39,896 nucleotides of DNA from a virus, in the IMG/VR virus record IMGVR_UViG_3300005832_000027, positions 1 to 39,896 of that record, one strand, 5' to 3'. Shown in pieces: positions 28,606 to 37,339 of the stretch. The first letter of the stretch is position 1; each line of letters opens with the position of its first letter. The position numbers and the translations under genes are program-made. The notes under the pieces were generated by a model that saw only the letters and a program-made list of their open reading frames with translations, ran no database searches and was not told where the DNA came from.

Positions 28606-29754
28606 ATGAATGAAATGGACAACGAACAGAAACGACGATTCGACGCCTTCCGCCGATTCGTAATTCCCCTGGCTGGTGTGGCGGAGGCGATCGCCACGCA
28701 GGGGAAGTCTCCCGGTACCACGGCCATGAACGTGGAGAATATCTACCAGGGTCAGGAGGACCGTTCCAGGCAGTTTCAGCGGCAGGCCGAACAGGACGCG
28801 CTGCAGCGTAAGCTTGCGGGCGCTACGCTCAAGGGGGCAGAACGGGAAGAGGAGAAGTATGGCAGGGAAAAGGGTTCACAGGATGAGTGGCGTTCTGTAA
28901 TAGAAGGTCTGCCGGGACTGTCCGAAATTGAGAAAATTACCCTCAAGGGGGTAGGAGCCGAAAAAGGTATTCCGTATATCATGGAAACCAAGGCAGGAAA
29001 TCGGAGCGGGTTCACTGGATGGAGAGAGCGATCTAAAGATTGGGATGAAATAAGTGCAATTCCTGAAGGCCCGGAAAAACAGGCTGCTATAGAATCTTAT
29101 TTGTATAAATGGGCCCCGTCTGTGGGATATAGTTCTTCTCCTGCGGCAATAAATCAGAGTGTAAAAAAAGCAGTTGCAGTCGGAGAAGGCACTTTGCCAA
29201 TAAAAGTAGAAACAGCGAAAGCGACTGCTAAAGCGCGTGTAACCGGAGAGGCAGCAGGAACAAAAAGAGTACCTGACAAAACAAGAGAGTCTCTTACCGA
29301 AGATTATAACAATATTCAAAACCTTAAAAGAGTTTCAGAAAAATTTGATCCTAAATTTGTTGGCCCGGTCAAGGGAAGAGCTGGAGATATGTCTGAGTGG
29401 TTAGGCACTATGGGTGTTGATGAAAAAGTCTTCAGGGCAGAGGTTCAAAATTATGTTGATCGATTGATTAAAAGCACAACAGGGGCGCAGATGTCTGAGC
29501 CGGAAGCAAAACGAATCATGCGTGAAACGGTTAATTTCAACACCAACCCCAAAGCATATTTTGCGACGCTTGATAGTAATATCGAAACCATAGAAATGAG
29601 AATGAAAGGGGTAGTAAAAGGTCTTAAAGCCACCAACTTTGACATTGGAGGGCTTGAAGATTTAGAAAGCGGCAGAAGCGGTCTAACGGAAGAAAAACGG
29701 CTACGCCTCGAAAAGCTGAGAGCAAAAAAGGCAGCAGGAACACTCGGGAGATAA
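28606..29754 (+). CDS. 382-aa virion-type protein
   Basis: ATG 28606 has only AAGG upstream; ATG 28615 is an alternative. An N-terminal hydrophobic/amphipathic stretch (RRFVIPLAGVAEAIATQG), a Gln-rich helix (SRQFQRQAEQDALQRKLAG), and an Ala/Lys helical C-terminus (ATAKARVTGEAAGTKRVPDKTRESLTEDYNNIQNLKR, LEKLRAKKAAG). The repeat QDALQRKLAG recalls QEALQRRLAGRG in the gene at 26993, suggesting a shared module. Probable internal virion protein. Confidence 0.55.
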   Translation: MNEMDNEQKRRFDAFRRFVIPLAGVAEAIATQGKSPGTTAMNVENIYQGQEDRSRQFQRQAEQDALQRKLAGATLKGAEREEEKYGREKGSQDEWRSVIEGLPGLSEIEKITLKGVGAEKGIPYIMETKAGNRSGFTGWRERSKDWDEISAIPEGPEKQAAIESYLYKWAPSVGYSSSPAAINQSVKKAVAVGEGTLPIKVETAKATAKARVTGEAAGTKRVPDKTRESLTEDYNNIQNLKRVSEKFDPKFVGPVKGRAGDMSEWLGTMGVDEKVFRAEVQNYVDRLIKSTTGAQMSEPEAKRIMRETVNFNTNPKAYFATLDSNIETIEMRMKGVVKGLKATNFDIGGLEDLESGRSGLTEEKRLRLEKLRAKKAAGTLGR

Positions 29755-29755
29755 T

Positions 29756-31732
29756 ATGCCACTTACTGAAGCAGAAGAACTCGAACTTCTTGAACTGGAA
29801 GAAGAGGAGGCGCGTGGTGGGTTAACAAAGCGCGGCGGAGCCACTAGGAGCTTTGAAAAACCTTCTTACCTTGAAATGGTTCAAGAGGATGCCGACAGGC
29901 TGGCGCGAGAATCGCTTGAAAGCCAGCAAAAAGACCCTTCTGCAATAAACAAGCTTCTCGCCCCTACACGCCAGCTTGCCGGAACGATGGATTCTCAGAT
30001 GACCCGCTCTTTACCATTTCGTGCTGCGGCAAAGGGACTCGGGTGGTTAATGGAAAAACTTCCACGTACCCCCCTTGATCCGCTGCTTACAAAGGGTGTC
30101 GCTGCCGGAGCGCAGGCAGTTGAAAAGCTACCTGAACCGGTTAAAAACATATCAGGAATAGTTCTCGACGTTCTGGGCATGATCCCCGCGAGTGGGGCGG
30201 TGGCGAAGGCGACAGGAAAGCCGATGCTGAAGGCTGCGGGGGCGACAGGACGCGGGTTGGAAAGCGCAGGGGTTGAAGCACTTGGTGGGCAGATGAAGAT
30301 AAAGGCCAGTCTTGCCAAGAGAGGGTATGGTCCGACCATCGATATAAAAAAGAAGAGTATACTCAAAAACATTTCGAACTACGACCTTGAATCTGTAAAA
30401 GGCAACTTTGGAACTATGGCAAGAAAGGCGCTTAAAGATGGAAGCAGTTATACAGATCAAGCCGACGACATCTTAATGTCGATAGCAAATTCTCCTACAG
30501 CTCCACGTGGTCAATTTGTTGATGATATTATCACCGAGGCGCTTGCAGACCCGAAAAAGTTTGCCGATATTGGAGACTCAAAAACGGTGAGAGCAGCCTT
30601 CGATGACATTATTGTGGACGCACACTCCGAGGGGCTTATGGGTACGGCAGATAAGGGTATCCCGGAACTTGTTGCCTTTAAGCGTGGCCTCAATAGAAGG
30701 GGAAGGCTGTTTGTGGAGGGGCCATCGGAAGTTGACGCGGATAATGTTAAAAGGGCGATCAAAAAGCGGCTGTATCTTTCTGCTGTTGACAAAATAGAAG
30801 AGTTCTCTCCGGACGCGGCGGCGTTAAACCGTCGTGGGAAAGATATGTTCGATATCGCCGCAGTTGCAGAGGACGCAGCATCTAGGACAACGAACTGGAA
30901 CAAGGTTTTTAATATGAGCAATATGCTTGCTGGCCTTGGAGGTACTGGCGTTTATCTGCAAAAGCCTGAAGCTTTACCTTGGATAATTGGAGGAATGGCG
31001 GCAAAACAGGCAGGAGGTGCAGGAAGAGGCCCTGCCGCCCTTATGAAAACCGGCAAAGCCCTTCAATCCGCTGAAAAGGTCGGTGGTAAAAAAATAGGAG
31101 TGCCAGACCTTGGAATTAAAAAACTGTTAAAATCTCAAAAAGGAGCAGTCGGCGGACAAGCGCCATCGCCATCGGCAGAAACAATCCAGGCCATTGTAGA
31201 TGCGGCAGAGCGTCACGGAGGAATTCAAAACATTGACATGGTAAGCACCCGCCGCTCTTTCGGAACCAGCCTGCAGGATGGTTTTCTATGGTATAATTCA
31301 AAAGACGGAAGTACCCACGTTGTACCAATAAGTAAAACACCGCTAAGCCAGAAAGGGAGCATCGGAGGAATGGCTGAAAAAATAGTGGGAACCCCGGCGA
31401 TTCGTGACCCTCAAACCGGTAAAATTTATCCCGGTGGATGGAGAGGGCACAAGGATGCGATACTTAAAGGGGAGGCCCCGGACATTCAGGAACGCCTGAA
31501 GTGGGAGCATTTTCTTGATAACACGAACAAGCCGACAGAAAACGTCGGATTCGTTGACGCTTCAGGTAATTTTCTTTCCAGAACGGAAGCGGAAAAAATG
31601 GTTTCGCAAAAGACTACGGGATCTCTTGCGCAGCAATTTCACAACATTGGAATAATGACCGGAGCCGGAGCGGCAGCTGGCGGCGGACTAGGGGTAGCGG
31701 AAATCATGAAAAGAAGAAGCGAAAGGAAATAA
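29756..31732 (+). CDS. 658-aa internal virion / ejection-type protein
   Basis: Starts with an acidic helix (LTEAEELELLELEEEEARGG), an amphipathic part (TRQLAGTMDSQMTRSLPFRAAAKGLGWLMEKL) and hydrophobic Ala/Gly segments (VLDVLGMIPASGAVAKA; MTGAGAAAGGGLGVAEIM at the end). Such large, helical, membrane-prone proteins near the end of podovirus tail operons form the ejectosome. Residues 530-600 (GFLWYNSKDGSTHVVPIS, GKIYPGGWRGHKDAI) differ and may be a separate domain. No lytic transglycosylase motif seen. Confidence 0.55.
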   Translation: MPLTEAEELELLELEEEEARGGLTKRGGATRSFEKPSYLEMVQEDADRLARESLESQQKDPSAINKLLAPTRQLAGTMDSQMTRSLPFRAAAKGLGWLMEKLPRTPLDPLLTKGVAAGAQAVEKLPEPVKNISGIVLDVLGMIPASGAVAKATGKPMLKAAGATGRGLESAGVEALGGQMKIKASLAKRGYGPTIDIKKKSILKNISNYDLESVKGNFGTMARKALKDGSSYTDQADDILMSIANSPTAPRGQFVDDIITEALADPKKFADIGDSKTVRAAFDDIIVDAHSEGLMGTADKGIPELVAFKRGLNRRGRLFVEGPSEVDADNVKRAIKKRLYLSAVDKIEEFSPDAAALNRRGKDMFDIAAVAEDAASRTTNWNKVFNMSNMLAGLGGTGVYLQKPEALPWIIGGMAAKQAGGAGRGPAALMKTGKALQSAEKVGGKKIGVPDLGIKKLLKSQKGAVGGQAPSPSAETIQAIVDAAERHGGIQNIDMVSTRRSFGTSLQDGFLWYNSKDGSTHVVPISKTPLSQKGSIGGMAEKIVGTPAIRDPQTGKIYPGGWRGHKDAILKGEAPDIQERLKWEHFLDNTNKPTENVGFVDASGNFLSRTEAEKMVSQKTTGSLAQQFHNIGIMTGAGAAAGGGLGVAEIMKRRSERK

Positions 31733-31734
31733 TT

Positions 31735-32607
31735 ATGGCAGACCCAGCAGTAGCCTACACGTTTGTTAGTATGACCACGGCGTACGCCTATCAGGTGAAC
31801 CAGAATTTTACCGACATCCTGGCCGGGATAAAGAGCAACAGCACGGCAGACCTTGGCTGCGGGACGTTCAAGGTGAATACCGTTCCTTTCGCCTCAGCAG
31901 TTGTCTCTTCCGTGGCAGGGGTAGCGATCGCACCGGCGAATATTACAGCTACTTCTAATATAAACGCTGCGAACGTGACAGCCGCTTCAAACATTAACGC
32001 CGCAAATGTTACAGCCGTATCGGATATCTACGCAGCAAGGGGAGCGATTACGAACACGTTCTCAGCCGGATCGGTTCAAGCTACCTCATGTATTACAGCC
32101 GCGACGATTACCGCTGACGATGGAATTTTCACATCGGCAACAATAGCAGGCGTCACCCCGACGAGCGCCGCAATAAGCGCACTAGGGTATTCAACGGGTA
32201 GCTTTACTATTGAGGTAAGCGGAATAACTGACGGAGCTGGAAACAACCGAACATTTACCGCTGATTATATAAAAATGGGTGGGATTGTAAACGTGTTCAT
32301 TCCTGCGCACCAAGGAGAAAGCGATTCTGGATTTGACTCGGTTGAGATGTTTATCACTTATGTGATGAAGGGTTTCCCGGCAGATATTACCCCGGCAGCA
32401 ACCACCACAGCCGATCTTCCTTTCGGTGCGGTTGCAAACGATGTGATGTTCAACAGCGCCATCATTGGGATTTTTGGTGATCAGAATTGGCAACAGTCGG
32501 CTCTGTCGTGTATGGTCCTTCAGTCGGTAGCTCATCAGTATTGGCCGGGAGCCTCTGCAACAAGCAAGGGATATAACAGGCCGGTAGTATTTACGTATAA
32601 GATTTGA
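31735..32607 (+). CDS. Tail fibre-like protein
   Basis: 290 aa, last rightward gene. N-terminal MADPAVAYTFVSMTTAYAYQVNQNFTDILAGI is a typical phage-fibre attachment start. Then come repeats of the NITATSNINAANVT type (residues ~63-105) characteristic of beta-helical fibres. A globular end (YIKMGGIVNVFIPAHQGES, WPGASATSKGYNRPVVFTYKI) is probably receptor-binding. It is followed by the bidirectional terminator. Confidence 0.65.
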   Translation: MADPAVAYTFVSMTTAYAYQVNQNFTDILAGIKSNSTADLGCGTFKVNTVPFASAVVSSVAGVAIAPANITATSNINAANVTAASNINAANVTAVSDIYAARGAITNTFSAGSVQATSCITAATITADDGIFTSATIAGVTPTSAAISALGYSTGSFTIEVSGITDGAGNNRTFTADYIKMGGIVNVFIPAHQGESDSGFDSVEMFITYVMKGFPADITPAATTTADLPFGAVANDVMFNSAIIGIFGDQNWQQSALSCMVLQSVAHQYWPGASATSKGYNRPVVFTYKI

Positions 32608-32612
32608 TAAAA

Positions 32613-32638
32613 TCCCGGTTGCCGCCGGGGTGTTTTTC
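32613..32638. terminator. Bidirectional terminator between convergent operons
   Basis: CCCGG-TTGCCG-CCGGG followed by GTGTTTTT on the plus strand; on the minus strand the stem is followed by ATTTTAT. It stands six bases after the fibre stop and below the leftward sugar operon. Confidence 0.6.
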
Positions 32639-32683
32639 TCCTCCTAACGTGGCGGACGGGCAACCAGGAGCCCCGGGCGTCAC

Positions 32684-33070
32684 TTATCCTCCCGAAGAAA
32701 GTTTAAATCCTATCGACAGTCTGTGCGATTAAAGTATGCCTCAAATTTTTTATCTTTGGCCTCACGATATTTTTTTACTTCTTCTTTAGTAGCCTCTAGT
32801 TCAAGCGGACACCATTGCGGTATTTTTGATGGAAATTTATTTATCGGCCAATTCTTTTTTGAACAAAAGCAGGCCAATTTTATAGAAAACAAAAAAACCA
32901 TATTTTTTTTTGAATAGTACGGACAATCGAAACAAGTATTTACGCAAAAGCCCGCATCGTCATCATGATATACTACCCACCTAAAACAGTCTCCACATAA
33001 TTCCCACACGAGATTCTTGTACAGTATCTTTTTCATGCCGTTCCTCATCCTGAAGAAAGTTTAAACCCTG
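32684..33070 (-). repeat. Direct repeats flanking the 112-aa gene
   Basis: Copies at about 32687-32710 and 33046-33069, 21 of 24 identical (GAAGAAAGTTTAAA core). On the minus strand the upstream copy encodes the end of the PseB-like gene (GFKLSSG then stop). The downstream copy still encodes GFKLSSGG and a stop. The 112-aa gene thus appears inserted into the 3' end of the dehydratase gene with duplication of that end. Confidence 0.65.
32710..33048 (-). CDS. 112-aa Cys-rich protein
   Basis: ATG overlaps the stop of the PseB-like gene (GATGA). At least seven Cys in the first 65 residues (WELCGDCFRW, GFCVNTCFDCPYYS, LACFCSKKNW), then a basic helical tail (EATKEEVKKYREAKDKKFE). Could be a zinc or Fe-S protein, but the Cys spacing fits no family I know. 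It is bracketed by direct repeats, hence probably a late addition to the operon. Confidence 0.6.
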   Translation of the reverse strand: MRNGMKKILYKNLVWELCGDCFRWVVYHDDDAGFCVNTCFDCPYYSKKNMVFLFSIKLACFCSKKNWPINKFPSKIPQWCPLELEATKEEVKKYREAKDKKFEAYFNRTDCR

Positions 33071-33959
33071 CCGGAACACCTTTCCCCCTGCCGATAATTT
33101 CCGCCGCCCAGTCATGCTGCAACGGGTAAATAATGTAGTGGTCGGGCATTTCATTTGTGTACGCACCTTCAACGCTGCTGATTAAATCCTCGTCGACCTT
33201 CTCCGGGCAGCGCAGGCCGATGATTTCGATGTTGTGGCTGGTCGACAGGGCGAGTTCGATCATTTTAAAAGACCGCATTTTCGGAACATAGGTGAGGCCG
33301 CGGTCAAACTGCTCTACCCCGTCGAGAACCCTCTTGCGTATGAACGCCGCGGCCTCGTCGATATTCCAGAAGAAACGGGACATTTCAGAGGATGTAACCT
33401 TAATCGCTTCCCCGGCCTCCGCAGCCTCATGCCATTTCTGGATTACCGAACCACGGGAGCCGTACACGTTTCCGTAACGAACGCAGTTGAAAAGAGTCTT
33501 TGAAGTCATGTTATTCATGCCTATCCACATGCGTTCGACAGCAGCTTTTTGAGCGCCGTACGCCGAACATGGATTACACGCCTTGTCAGTTGAAAGGAAC
33601 ATGGCAAGCTCAACACCGTTCTGTATGCATGCCCGGGCGACGTTCAGAGATCCAAGGACGTTTACCCGGACACTTTCAACGGGGTTGTACTCGCATGTGT
33701 CAATCCTCTTCATCGCCGCTGCATGGATGACTACGCAGGCGTTCTTCATGGCGTACACAAGCCGGTCGTAATCACAGATATCACCGATGATGTACCTCAG
33801 GCCAGCCCTCCCGCCTTCCGGGAATTCCTCAGCCATTGCCGCCTGCTTTGCCTCGTCGCGGGAGTAGATTACTATTTTTCCGCTTTCACCGTTTGACAGC
33901 AGTTGCGCGACAAGCTCCTTGCCGATCGAACCGGTTCCGCCGGTAATGAGGTAGTTCAT
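33045..33959 (-). CDS. PseB-like NDP-sugar 4,6-dehydratase/epimerase (extended SDR)
   Basis: 304 aa. NAD-binding ITGGTGSIGKELV at residue 4; then IYSRDEAKQ, IGDICDYDRL, HAAAMKRID, ESVRVNVLGSLNV, STDKACNPCSAYGAQK (catalytic Y-x-x-x-K) and VRYGNVYGSRGSVI. The last motif and the SRDE-KQ motif are those of PseB/CapD-type dehydratases, which begin pseudaminic acid and related sugar synthesis from UDP-GlcNAc. Start overlaps the acetyltransferase stop by 4 nt. Cytoplasmic. The exact substrate is not provable here. Confidence 0.8.
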   Translation of the reverse strand: MNYLITGGTGSIGKELVAQLLSNGESGKIVIYSRDEAKQAAMAEEFPEGGRAGLRYIIGDICDYDRLVYAMKNACVVIHAAAMKRIDTCEYNPVESVRVNVLGSLNVARACIQNGVELAMFLSTDKACNPCSAYGAQKAAVERMWIGMNNMTSKTLFNCVRYGNVYGSRGSVIQKWHEAAEAGEAIKVTSSEMSRFFWNIDEAAAFIRKRVLDGVEQFDRGLTYVPKMRSFKMIELALSTSHNIEIIGLRCPEKVDEDLISSVEGAYTNEMPDHYIIYPLQHDWAAEIIGRGKGVPAGFKLSSG

Positions 33960-34396
33960 TTCCCCCTCCTATAGGTATCCTGAACGTGAACGAATCCCAG
34001 TTTTTTGAACAGCCGTTTCGACGGGTAATTGCGTGGGGCGATGTTGGCGAGGTAGTTGTCTCTGAAAGATGGATTTAATTTTATCAGACGCTTGATTGCC
34101 TCTTCGGCTATTCCCTGCCGCTGGAACATTTTTAATACAAATATTCCTATTTCATCTTTATGTGTGAGGTAGATGTTTCCGCATAAATACCAACAGTCTT
34201 TTGATTCTATCTCAATTGTATACCATTTCCGGTAAGGATTGCTGGCTATAAATCTGACATGGTCGTTCCATTTCGGCAATTTACCATCGTGTGATATGTT
34301 CGCCTTTTTCGGCCTTTCCTTCAGGCAGGAGTACAACATTAGACAATCACGATAGCCCGACGGCTCAACTGCGCGCAGTCTTATTTTCGGTCTCAT
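33956..34396 (-). CDS. GNAT acetyltransferase
   Basis: 146 aa. The acetyl-CoA loop is QRQGIAEEAI near residue 95 (Q/R-x-x-G-x-A), preceded by a GIFVLKMF beta strand and followed by NYPSKRLFKKLGFVHVQDTY, the usual GNAT end. Within the operon the likely step is N-acetylation of an amino-sugar made by the aminotransferase, as PseH does. Four-base overlaps on both sides. A different acyl donor cannot be excluded. Confidence 0.75.
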   Translation of the reverse strand: MRPKIRLRAVEPSGYRDCLMLYSCLKERPKKANISHDGKLPKWNDHVRFIASNPYRKWYTIEIESKDCWYLCGNIYLTHKDEIGIFVLKMFQRQGIAEEAIKRLIKLNPSFRDNYLANIAPRNYPSKRLFKKLGFVHVQDTYRRGK

Positions 34397-35535
34397 CTGG
34401 AATTCCTTTTGAAGATCGGTTCCGGCGTTCTGCCGCAGAGTTTTACGTTGTTCTTCTCAATGTCGTCAAGTGTTTCCAGAGATATTTTTAGGAGCAGATC
34501 GTAATCTTCCTTGCTCCATCCTATTTTCGGAAAAAAGGCAACCCCGACAAGGATTCCCCGCCTCAACATTTCCTGCCAGAAAATGTACTTCAGCTCATCC
34601 GGGCCAGTCCATACCCCACGAGTGGCGTATCCGTCGAGCTTTATTGTATTAGACCTTGAATTAAAAGTTTCCATGAATTCCCCCGCCAGGCACCAGAACA
34701 GGTCAAACGCAGCCCCCGGTAATCCGCAGATATGAAGGGCATTACGCAGCGCCTCGGGGAGGGCAGCGAAAGTATAGGAATGAAATACGGGAACGTTCAT
34801 GATAGCCGCCGGGCCGCCGATGATTGAAAGCGGGTATCCCCCTCCCATAGCCTTCCCGAGCAGGATTAAATCGGGGGTGATATCGAACCACGCTGAAATC
34901 GACCGCTTCGGCACCCGGAATCCGGTGATTATCTCATCGAAAATGAGGACAATCCCGTTTTCTGTTGTGAGGCGCCGGATCTCCTTGAGCTGGTCTTTGA
35001 CATCGAGGTCGAGCATTACCGGCTCTATGATAACCGCGGCGACGGTATGGTCCTCATCAAGCAGTGTGAGAGATTTTATGAGCGATTCAAAGGAGTTAAA
35101 CGGTTGAATCAGCCCGTTGATGCACCCGAGCGCAGGCTGCGTGTTGAAGGTAAAAGCCGACTGGCAGGAGTGATACCCTACACTGTAGACCAGGGGATGC
35201 CCGGTAAACGCTCTGGCGTACCGTAGCGCCCCCTCCGTGGCGTCTGCCCCGTTACACCCGTACCGGACCATTTCAATGAAGGGAAGGTATTTCTGAAGCA
35301 TTCTGGCGAGAATATCCTCATCGACGTGCGGGAGGGACAGTATGCCACCATTGCCGTAATTATCGATAAGCCGGGCACCGAGAGCGGAGACGGTATCGAA
35401 ATAGTGATTACCGGAAATACCAACCACATCATTATCCTCAGAACCACGAACCACCGAAGGGTAATTTTCCGGGTAGTTGCAATGCATTTTTGAGAACGTG
35501 GACGCGCCGCCGAAAATTAGATCATTCATGTTCAT
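34393..35535 (-). CDS. Class III PLP aminotransferase (GSA-aminomutase-like)
   Basis: 380 aa. The fold-type I class III signature is complete: VRYGCNGADATEGALRYAR for phosphate binding, IFDEIITGFR (Asp for the PLP ring) and LLGKAMGGGYPLS (the Schiff-base Lys). The sequence is closest to glutamate-1-semialdehyde aminomutase-type enzymes that occur in surface-sugar clusters beside NeuB and SpsF genes. Its substrate is probably a keto-sugar rather than GSA, since no haem genes are near. Overlaps the cytidylyltransferase by 14 nt. Confidence 0.8.
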   Translation of the reverse strand: MNMNDLIFGGASTFSKMHCNYPENYPSVVRGSEDNDVVGISGNHYFDTVSALGARLIDNYGNGGILSLPHVDEDILARMLQKYLPFIEMVRYGCNGADATEGALRYARAFTGHPLVYSVGYHSCQSAFTFNTQPALGCINGLIQPFNSFESLIKSLTLLDEDHTVAAVIIEPVMLDLDVKDQLKEIRRLTTENGIVLIFDEIITGFRVPKRSISAWFDITPDLILLGKAMGGGYPLSIIGGPAAIMNVPVFHSYTFAALPEALRNALHICGLPGAAFDLFWCLAGEFMETFNSRSNTIKLDGYATRGVWTGPDELKYIFWQEMLRRGILVGVAFFPKIGWSKEDYDLLLKISLETLDDIEKNNVKLCGRTPEPIFKRNSR

Positions 35536-36112
35536 CCCCCGCTAGAAATTTGATGTGGTCGTACTGCTCTTGAGTGTCTACGGAAAGATGCATTTCATAC
35601 TTGGTGTATAAGTCATTGTCTTTTATTTTTTTCATATTAAAAACATGCTCGACATCTAGATATTTTAGACAATTGAAAAGCGACAGACTTGCTACTTGAA
35701 TGTCCATGCCGTCAAGTTCATTGTACATAAAAACAAGCTCATCATTATAACATTGATACGCCATGTCGAGAATCATCCGGGAAGGAATGAACGGGCAATC
35801 TGCGGTGAGGCGGATGATCCACTTCGCTTCCGGCACTCGCTCAATGAGCTTTTGAAACCGATCGAGCGGGAATTTTTCGCTGCCTTGAATTATGAATTTT
35901 TCTTCGATACCGCACCCTTTAAAGCTTTCCAGCATATCAGTATCATTTTCTGGGACGAGCAGATAAGTTGATATACCAGTCGATCGTGCTGCCCTGTATG
36001 CCAAAAACCAAAGAGGCCACTCTAGTATTTTATTCAGACACTTCCCCGGCAGCCGGGTGGAGCCTGACCGGGCCTGAATTCCGATGACAAACTTATTTTT
36101 GTCCATTCTCAA
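35522..36112 (-). CDS. CMP-sugar cytidylyltransferase (SpsF/NeuA-like)
   Basis: 196 aa. Begins VIGIQARSGSTRLPGKCLNKI, the CTP-binding motif of SpsF-type cytidylyltransferases, with GIQARxGSxRLPGK exact; then IRLTADCPFIPSRMI (the LTADCP metal motif) and VDTQEQYDHI near the end. It would activate the acid sugar made by the NeuB-like enzyme with CTP to give the CMP-sugar used by Maf-type transferases. Slightly shorter than the usual 230-240 aa. Confidence 0.8.
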   Translation of the reverse strand: MRMDKNKFVIGIQARSGSTRLPGKCLNKILEWPLWFLAYRAARSTGISTYLLVPENDTDMLESFKGCGIEEKFIIQGSEKFPLDRFQKLIERVPEAKWIIRLTADCPFIPSRMILDMAYQCYNDELVFMYNELDGMDIQVASLSLFNCLKYLDVEHVFNMKKIKDNDLYTKYEMHLSVDTQEQYDHIKFLAGDEHE

Positions 36113-36695
36113 TCTCCTGTTTTCTGATGATATACGACAGTTCCGGGATGAGGTCTTGCACGTTCCATATTTTATCAGGCCGGGATAGCCAGTTGTCGAG
36201 CATGCGGTAGTAAGAGGCTTCGATGTCGTTTTGTTTTATAACAACCCCATCTATTCTTGAAAAGAAGAGTTCTCCACTATTAATAATATGTCCTCTTCCG
36301 TCGGAAATAATATGAAGTTGGCAAGTGTCAAACCAAAAGCCCTCTTTACCGGTGTTTATAAATTCATAATAAACCTGATGTTTCCCCGGCTCAAGAATCC
36401 TGTCCGGGAACACGAAGGCCCAGTTGCAGACCATTTTACAGTTCATCATTTCTACGTCTTTAATAATGTTTGATGCTGGCTTTTCAACAAGGATATGTGG
36501 GTTTGTTGATTCATACAGATAATAATAATATGCATGCGTCGCCGTCGGGCTGGCAATAATCACCTTATCACATTCAGGCAACGATTTACCTGCGTCCTCG
36601 ATATCGTATCCGACCACCTCAATCCCCAGGCCTTCCAGTATCTTTTGATACCGCCGTCCGGTGCTTCCCTTGTTCCCGATGATCAAGATTTTCAT
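36093..36695 (-). CDS. Gfo/Idh/MocA-type oxidoreductase, shortened
   Basis: 200 aa. N-terminal Rossmann fold ILIIGNKGSTGRRYQKILEGLGIEVVGYD, then KVIIASPTATHAYYYYLYES and HILVEKPASN (the conserved EKP). The C-terminal domain is only ~100 residues, about half the normal length, so catalysis is uncertain although the NAD site is intact. Such proteins accompany NeuB/SpsF in surface-sugar clusters. Overlaps NeuB by 4 nt and the cytidylyltransferase by 20 nt. Confidence 0.7.
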   Translation of the reverse strand: MKILIIGNKGSTGRRYQKILEGLGIEVVGYDIEDAGKSLPECDKVIIASPTATHAYYYYLYESTNPHILVEKPASNIIKDVEMMNCKMVCNWAFVFPDRILEPGKHQVYYEFINTGKEGFWFDTCQLHIISDGRGHIINSGELFFSRIDGVVIKQNDIEASYYRMLDNWLSRPDKIWNVQDLIPELSYIIRKQEIENGQK

Positions 36696-37339
36696 AAGAC
36701 GAGTTCCTTATCAAGCTTCTTGTGCAATTTTTCCATTTCTTTCCACGAAATTGCGAATCTCCTGTCTGGTGTTCTTGAATTTTCGTTTTGAAAGACGTGC
36801 TTTTCTATGATCTTCGCTCCTGCCAATGCGGCAATGGTTGATTGCCTGATCCCTAATGTATGATCTGAAAAGCCCGCAAACATCGGAAATAATCCATCGA
36901 CGAAAGAAACCTCATACGGCACCGGATAAAGAGGGATACAGTATAGCTCTATGCAGTTCACCGTTGCCCGATGCATGATATCCCCGGATACGATCACCTC
37001 GGGGAACATTTTTACCGCCTCTTTGATAAGCCAGTGCTGCAGATTCATGGAATAGGCAATCTTGACGGTATTGGCCCCGGCGTTGTGTAGTAATGCCATG
37101 GCGGTGTCCGACCACACTGATGCGAAAACATTGACACCGTTTCCATTCCCACACCTGATCAAGTCCGGCAACCATGACGGCTTTATCGATATGTTACCGG
37201 TTTCTTTTATTTGTTCAGGTTCTAACAATTGGAACTTGACATCTTTGATCCCTGTTTCCGCAGCATTCTCGATTGCCGCAATACACGCCGCCTTTTCTCC
37301 GTCGTGAGTGGAGCCGATTTCAGCTATCAGTCGCACCAT
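36692..37339 (-). CDS. NeuB-family sugar acid synthase, compact
   Basis: 215 aa. LIAEIGSTHDGEKAACIAAIENAAETGIKDVKFQ is the first strand-helix of the NeuB barrel; EVIVSGD..., YPVPYEV and FAGFSDHTLGIRQSTIAALAGAKIIEKH are further signatures including the SDHT...G and EKH active-site motifs. The enzyme condenses a hexose derivative with phosphoenolpyruvate. Full-length members have ~340 residues with a C-terminal SAF domain; here the protein ends after the barrel and some internal loops are missing. Overlaps the VRR-NUC gene by 13 nt. Confidence 0.8.
   Translation of the reverse strand: MVRLIAEIGSTHDGEKAACIAAIENAAETGIKDVKFQLLEPEQIKETGNISIKPSWLPDLIRCGNGNGVNVFASVWSDTAMALLHNAGANTVKIAYSMNLQHWLIKEAVKMFPEVIVSGDIMHRATVNCIELYCIPLYPVPYEVSFVDGLFPMFAGFSDHTLGIRQSTIAALAGAKIIEKHVFQNENSRTPDRRFAISWKEMEKLHKKLDKELVL

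Noticed and set aside
28491-28727. Minus-strand frame of Pro-Ile-Ile repeats
   Set aside because: A by-product of the 9-bp tandem repeat read on the other strand; no ribosome site, and it overlaps the start of a good gene.
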